Assembly (NCBI GenBank): GCA_036676235.1
Contig: JAKFDI010000010.1
Span: forward strand, 248,001 to 312,000
Source of the DNA: JAKFDI01 sp036676235
GTDB lineage: Bacteria > Pseudomonadota > Gammaproteobacteria > Burkholderiales > Burkholderiaceae_C
Length of the DNA stretch: 64,000 nt
Reading direction: 5' to 3'
A program made the translations under genes and the position numbers. The notes beneath the pieces are model-generated. The model searched no databases. It was not told the origin of the DNA and saw nothing but the letters and a program-made list of their open reading frames with translations. Position 1 is the first letter of the stretch; every line of letters starts with the position of its first letter. This document shows positions 60,575 through 64,000 of this stretch, in pieces.

Positions 60575-60955
60575 ATGGCTCATGAACAGTTCGCGGCCTG
60601 CATCGAGGCCTGCCAGCAGTGCGCCAGCGCGTGCGACCACTGCAGCACCGCGTGTCTCGCGGAGGATGACGTGAAGGCGATGGCCCGCTGCATCGCACTC
60701 GACATGGACTGCGCCGGCATCTGTCGTTATGCGGCCGGCGCCATGGCACGCGGCAGCGAGATGGCGCAGTCGGTGTGCGCACTGTGCGCCGACATCTGCG
60801 AAGCCTGCGGCGAAGAATGCGGCCGCCATGCGATGGGCCACTGCCAGGAATGCGCCGAGGCGTGCCGCCGCTGTGCGGCCGAGTGCCGGCGCATGTCGCA
60901 GGCCTCGGTCAAGGCCGGTACCGCACGAGGCGCAAGCGCCGGCGCGCACCACTGA
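60575..60955 (+). CDS. Four-helix-bundle copper-storage protein (Csp3/DUF326-like)
   Basis: A 126-residue Cys-rich helical protein. I count 19 cysteines, mostly as CxxxC repeats (ACIEACQQCASACDHCSTAC; later CALCADICEACGEECGRH and CQECAEACRRCAAEC). This pattern matches the copper storage proteins, whose bundle core is lined by Cys and binds many Cu(I). No signal peptide is present, so it is probably the cytosolic Csp3 type. CAGGAG lies 7 bases before the ATG. It has no copper exporter or regulator beside it. Confidence 0.88.
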   Translation: MAHEQFAACIEACQQCASACDHCSTACLAEDDVKAMARCIALDMDCAGICRYAAGAMARGSEMAQSVCALCADICEACGEECGRHAMGHCQECAEACRRCAAECRRMSQASVKAGTARGASAGAHH

Positions 60956-60980
60956 ACGGCGCGCCTCGAGTCGCGCCGGG

Positions 60981-61574
60981 TCAGGCGGCCGGTGTCGACC
61001 GTTGGGCGGATTTGGGCCGGAACGCCCTGCAGACCTCGGGCACCGTCTCGAGGTACGGGCCGCCGATCAGGTCGATGCAATAGGGCACGGCTGCAAAGAT
61101 GCCGTGCACCGGCGGCTGCATCGTCGGCAGCCCCTCGAGCGTTTCGGCGATCGACTTCGGCTGGCCGGGCAGGTTGATGATCAGCGCCTTGCCGCGGATC
61201 ACCGCCACCTGGCGCGAGAGGATGGCGGTCGGCACGAAGTTCAAGCTGATCTGGCGCATCTGCTCGCCGAAGCCCGGCATCACCTTGTCGGCCACCGCAA
61301 GCGTGGCCTCGGGCGTCACGTCGCGCGGCGCGGGGCCGGTGCCGCCAGTGGTCAGCACAAGATCACAACGCGCCGTGTCCACCAGTTCTCGCAGGGCGGC
61401 GCTGACGCCGTCCTTGTCGTCTGGAATGAGCCGCGTTTCCCAGTCGATGGGGTTGCGCAGCGCGCGCGAGAGCCAGGCCTGCAGCGCGGGAATGCCCTTG
61501 TCTTCGTAGACGCCGCCGGAGGCCCGGTCGCTCACCGACACGAGGCCGATGCGCACGCGGTCGAAGTCACTCAT
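60981..61574 (-). CDS. mog: Molybdopterin adenylyltransferase
   Basis: Adenylylates molybdopterin before molybdenum insertion. 197 residues. Motifs are IGLVSVSDRASGGVYEDKGI, LVLTTGGTGPAPRDVTPEAT (active-site Asp and Gly-rich loop) and GKALIINLPGQPKSIAETL. It overlaps the end of yjgA/darP by 8 bases and is transcribed with it. It implies that the cell makes molybdoenzymes, none of which is in the window. Confidence 0.94.
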   Translation of the reverse strand: MSDFDRVRIGLVSVSDRASGGVYEDKGIPALQAWLSRALRNPIDWETRLIPDDKDGVSAALRELVDTARCDLVLTTGGTGPAPRDVTPEATLAVADKVMPGFGEQMRQISLNFVPTAILSRQVAVIRGKALIINLPGQPKSIAETLEGLPTMQPPVHGIFAAVPYCIDLIGGPYLETVPEVCRAFRPKSAQRSTPAA

Positions 61575-62151
61575 CGCTGGCCTCCTGTTCGCCTGTCTTC
61601 TGCTCGCGCTCGTGGCGAATGAACTTGAAGAGTTCGCGGAACGCGCGCCCGCTGCGCTGCTCGGGCGCGGTGGCTGCATCCTTGCGGGCGGCGCGGATCA
61701 GGCTGCGCAGTTGCTGCAGGTCGCTGTGTGGCTGCTCGGCGGTCCAGCGGGTGAGCGCGTCGTCGCTCGCGATCAGCTCGGCGCGCCAGTGCTCGGCCTC
61801 GTGCAGCGCCAGTGAATCCTTCGCCTGGCCGAGCTGCATGGCGGCCACCGCCTCCTGCAATGGTGCGGGATCGATGCGCCGCATCAGCTTGCCGATGTAC
61901 TGCATCTGGCGACGCCGGCCTTCGTGTGTGCGTGTGCTCTTGTAGGCGCGAATGGCGTCGCGCAGCGTCTCGTCGATGGCCAGGCCGTCCAGCCGCGAAT
62001 CGGGCAGGTTCACGACGGCTTCGCCCAGGTCCTGCAGCTCGTGCGACTCCTTCTTGCGCCGGGTCTTGCTGGGTCGCTCCGGATCGTGCGCGAGCCCCGT
62101 GTCGGCGGGCTCGCCATCGTCGACGCCGGGTCGGGAAACTCGATTGCTCAC
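61567..62151 (-). CDS. yjgA: Ribosome-associated protein YjgA/DarP (DUF615)
   Basis: A 194-residue helical protein of the DUF615 family; E. coli DarP promotes late 50S subunit assembly. The N-terminal tail is disordered and charged (PERPSKTRRKKESHELQDLG), followed by conserved LDGLAIDETLRDAIRAYKST and RRRQMQYIGKLMRRIDPAPL, and ends REQKTGEQEASDE. Translation probably starts at the GTG encoding V-S-N-R-V-S-R. The frame is open for about 60 more codons upstream, but that part overlaps the divergent pmbA promoter region. It overlaps mog by 8 bases. Confidence 0.9.
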   Translation of the reverse strand: MSNRVSRPGVDDGEPADTGLAHDPERPSKTRRKKESHELQDLGEAVVNLPDSRLDGLAIDETLRDAIRAYKSTRTHEGRRRQMQYIGKLMRRIDPAPLQEAVAAMQLGQAKDSLALHEAEHWRAELIASDDALTRWTAEQPHSDLQQLRSLIRAARKDAATAPEQRSGRAFRELFKFIRHEREQKTGEQEASDE

Positions 62152-62320
62152 GTGGGATTCCGGGAAAGAGGAAGGGCGGGGAAGCGGCTCGGCAAGGACG
62201 CGAAACGAGCGCAAGAAAAGGCGCTGGGTATGATAGCCGCGGGCTTGTTGCCGCCCGATTTTCCGCCCTGCCGCAGCGTTGCTGCGACCCTCCATCTCCC
62301 ACTCGATCGGACCTCCGCTC

Positions 62321-63709
62321 ATGCCCGTGAACACCTCGCCCGCACCCGGTTTCGCCTATTCGCGCGAACGGTTCCAGGAGCTGGTGCAAGACGCCCTGGC
62401 CCATGCGAAGTCGCTGGGCGCGAGCGATGCGGGCGCCGAGGTGTCCGAAGGCGTCGGCCTGTCGGTCTCGGTGCGCAAGGGCGAGATCGAGAACATCGAG
62501 CGCAACCGCGACAAGTCGATGGGCGTGACCGTCTACCTCGGCCAGCGCCGCGGCAACGCAAGCACCTCCGACTTTTCGCCCGCGGCGCTGAAGCAGACGG
62601 TGCAGGCTGCCTACGACATCGCCCGCTTCACTGCCGAGGATCCGGCCGCGGGCCTGCCCGATGAACGCGATCTCGCGCGCGGCAAGGCGGTCGAGCGCGA
62701 CCTCGACCTGTTCCATCCCTGGGACATCGATGCCGAAGGCGCCGTCGAGATCGCCCGGCGCTGCGAGCACGCCGCACTGTCGGTGGACCGGCGCATCACC
62801 AACTCCGAAGGCGCGGGCGTGTCGGCGCAGCAGTCGCACTTTCTTGCTGCGAACACGCGGGGCTTCGTCGGCGGCTACGCGAGTTCGCGGCATTCGCTGT
62901 CGGTCGCGCCGATCGCCTCGCTGCCCGGCCGCGGCGGCGACGACATGCAGCGCGACGCCTGGTACAGCTCGATGCGCGCCGCCGAAGACCTGGCCGCACC
63001 GGAAGTGGTCGGGCGCTATGCCGCGGAGCGGGCGCTGTCGCGCCTGAAGTCGCGCAAGATCGGCACGCGCGAGGTGCCGGTGCTCTTTGAATCGACGCTC
63101 GCGGCCGGCCTGCTGGGCGCCTATGTGCAGGCCACGAGCGGCGGCGCGCTCTACCGCAAGTCGAGCTTCCTCGTCGATTCGCTCGGCAAGCAGGTGCTGG
63201 CCGATCACGTCGACATCCACGAAGACCCGCACCAGTTGCGCGGCAAGGGCAGCGCACCCTTCGACGACGAAGGCGTGGCGACCCGCGCGCGCGACGTGGC
63301 GAAGGCGGGCGTGGTGCAGGGCTACTTCCTGTCGAGCTATTCGGCACGCAAGCTGGGCATGCGCACCACGGGCCACGCCGGCGGCTCGCAGAACCTAGCG
63401 ATGACCAGCCGACTCACGCAAGCCGGCGATGATCTGGACGCCATGCTGCGCAAGCTCGGCCGCGGCCTGTTCGTCATCGAACTGATGGGGCAGGGCGTGA
63501 ATTACGTGACCGGTGACTACTCGCGCGGTGCCGCCGGCTTCTGGGTCGAGGGCGGGAAGATCGTGCACCCGGTGCACGAGATCACCATCGCCGGCAATCT
63601 GCGCGACATGCTGAAGGGAATCGTCGCCATCGGCGCGGACGCCTACACGCTCGGCGGCAAGACCACGGGCTCGGTGCTGATCGAGCGCATGAAGATCGCG
63701 GGCAGCTGA
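62321..63709 (+). CDS. pmbA: Metalloprotease PmbA/TldE
   Basis: A 462-residue TldE subunit, which with TldD forms a protease that processes unfolded peptides (for example microcin B17 and CcdA in E. coli). Typical parts are GLSVSVRKGEIENIERNRDK, EGAGVSAQQSHFLAANTRGF, VPVLFESTLAAGLLGAYVQA and LIERMKIAGS at the end. TldE lacks the HExxxH of TldD, as here. ATG 62321 matches the family start. No tldD is in the window. It is divergent from yjgA. Confidence 0.94.
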   Translation: MPVNTSPAPGFAYSRERFQELVQDALAHAKSLGASDAGAEVSEGVGLSVSVRKGEIENIERNRDKSMGVTVYLGQRRGNASTSDFSPAALKQTVQAAYDIARFTAEDPAAGLPDERDLARGKAVERDLDLFHPWDIDAEGAVEIARRCEHAALSVDRRITNSEGAGVSAQQSHFLAANTRGFVGGYASSRHSLSVAPIASLPGRGGDDMQRDAWYSSMRAAEDLAAPEVVGRYAAERALSRLKSRKIGTREVPVLFESTLAAGLLGAYVQATSGGALYRKSSFLVDSLGKQVLADHVDIHEDPHQLRGKGSAPFDDEGVATRARDVAKAGVVQGYFLSSYSARKLGMRTTGHAGGSQNLAMTSRLTQAGDDLDAMLRKLGRGLFVIELMGQGVNYVTGDYSRGAAGFWVEGGKIVHPVHEITIAGNLRDMLKGIVAIGADAYTLGGKTTGSVLIERMKIAGS

Positions 63710-63733
63710 GTGGGTTGCCGGCGCACAAGAAGT

Positions 63734-63759
63734 ACGACCGCCCGAGGGCGGTCGTTTTC
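63734..63759 (+). terminator. Rho-independent terminator after pmbA
   Basis: Stem ACGACCGCC (63734-63742), loop CGAG, complementary GGCGGTCGT (63747-63755), then T-run. It ends pmbA 25 bases after its stop. The mirrored strand has no matching T-run for the TRAP gene. Confidence 0.85.
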
Positions 63760-63776
63760 ATTGGCGCATTCCGAGG

Positions 63777-64000
63777 TCAGCGGTACAGCAGATCCGGCAG
63801 CCAGGTCGTGAGCTGCGGAATCAGCAGCACGCAGCCGATCGCGATCACCTGCAGCGCCACGAACGGCGCCACGCCGCGGTAGATGTGGCCTGTGGTCACG
63901 TTGCCGGGCGCCACGCCGCGCAGGTAGATCAGCGAGAAGCCGAACGGCGGCGTCATGAAGCTGGTTTGCAGATTCACGCCGACCACCACACCGAGCCAGA
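63777..64000 (-). CDS. TRAP transporter large permease (DctM-type), C-terminal part
   Basis: The gene enters from the right edge on the minus strand and stops at 63777; only about 74 C-terminal residues are visible. NLQTSFMTPPFGFSLIYLRG matches the last conserved segment of DctM/SiaM large permeases, followed by a final helix (VALQVIAIGCVLLIPQLTTW) and the tail L-P-D-L-L-Y-R. TRAP transporters take up organic acids with a periplasmic binding protein. The small permease and binding protein would lie beyond the window. Confidence 0.88.
   Translation of the reverse strand, partial: WLGVVVGVNLQTSFMTPPFGFSLIYLRGVAPGNVTTGHIYRGVAPFVALQVIAIGCVLLIPQLTTWLPDLLYR

Overview
The window is a high-GC (about two thirds by eye), gene-dense chromosomal segment with tight operons and many ATGA overlaps. 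The gene set points to a betaproteobacterium of the order Burkholderiales, probably near Comamonadaceae or the Rubrivivax/Rhizobacter/Methylibium group. Evidence for this is the pyrG-kdsA-eno-ftsB cluster, the pmbA/yjgA/mog cluster, dapA-bamC, a PEP-CTERM protein, and intergenic repeat types I associate with that group. I see no rRNA, tRNA, insertion sequence, prophage or CRISPR array. Almost all of it is core genome.

Layout. 1-5.7 kb: the end of a VapC-like PIN toxin, alaS, egtD (reverse), coaBC and dut. 5.7-8.4 kb: a SlyD-like prolyl isomerase diverging from the ribosomal oxygenase gene roxA, a DUF7931-type gene and an Ala-rich lipoprotein. 8.4-13.4 kb, leftward: dapA, bamC and a metallo-hydrolase, then an MFS transporter, a 40-residue membrane miniprotein and a methyltransferase. 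13.4-18.3 kb: parE, a GNAT acetyltransferase and parC. 18.3-24.2 kb: dsbB and ridA (reverse), comEC, then a circularly permuted ATP-grasp and alpha-E pair. 24.3-30.8 kb: a VWA PEP-CTERM protein, a 66-residue unknown, mltB, and a moxR-DUF58-transglutaminase operon. 30.8-37.8 kb: a histone-deacetylase-like gene and a six-gene stressosome operon. 37.8-41 kb: a MscS channel and gamma-glutamyltransferase. 41-43.6 kb: cytochrome c, hemerythrin-like, cupin and a small unknown, with duplicated upstream elements. 43.6-46.1 kb: a DUF455 ferritin-like gene, gamma carbonic anhydrase and hslO. 46.1-56.3 kb, all leftward: mutS, an Anbu-type protease, an alpha/beta hydrolase, pyrG, kdsA, DUF1330, eno, ftsB, pnuC and a NadR-like kinase. 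56.4-64 kb: an OmpA-like lipoprotein, suhB, trmJ, cysE, a copper-storage-like protein, mog, yjgA/darP, pmbA and the end of a TRAP transporter permease.

The most interesting block is 31,769-37,760. rsbR, rsbS and rsbT are followed by an HATPase-PP2C fusion in place of RsbX, then a hybrid histidine kinase carrying an RsbT-like ATPase domain at its N terminus, and a REC-kinase-REC protein. No sigma factor or anti-sigma/antagonist pair of the classical RsbV/RsbW kind follows, so this stressosome appears to feed a phosphorelay. It diverges from a mechanosensitive channel gene. Other points of interest are a 45-bp direct repeat placed at matching positions upstream of the hemerythrin and cupin genes, an 86-bp repeat placed directly after two unrelated stop codons, a row of hairpins upstream of hslO, a repeat-derived false N terminus on ggt, and a 40-residue single-pass membrane protein between an MFS gene and a methyltransferase gene.
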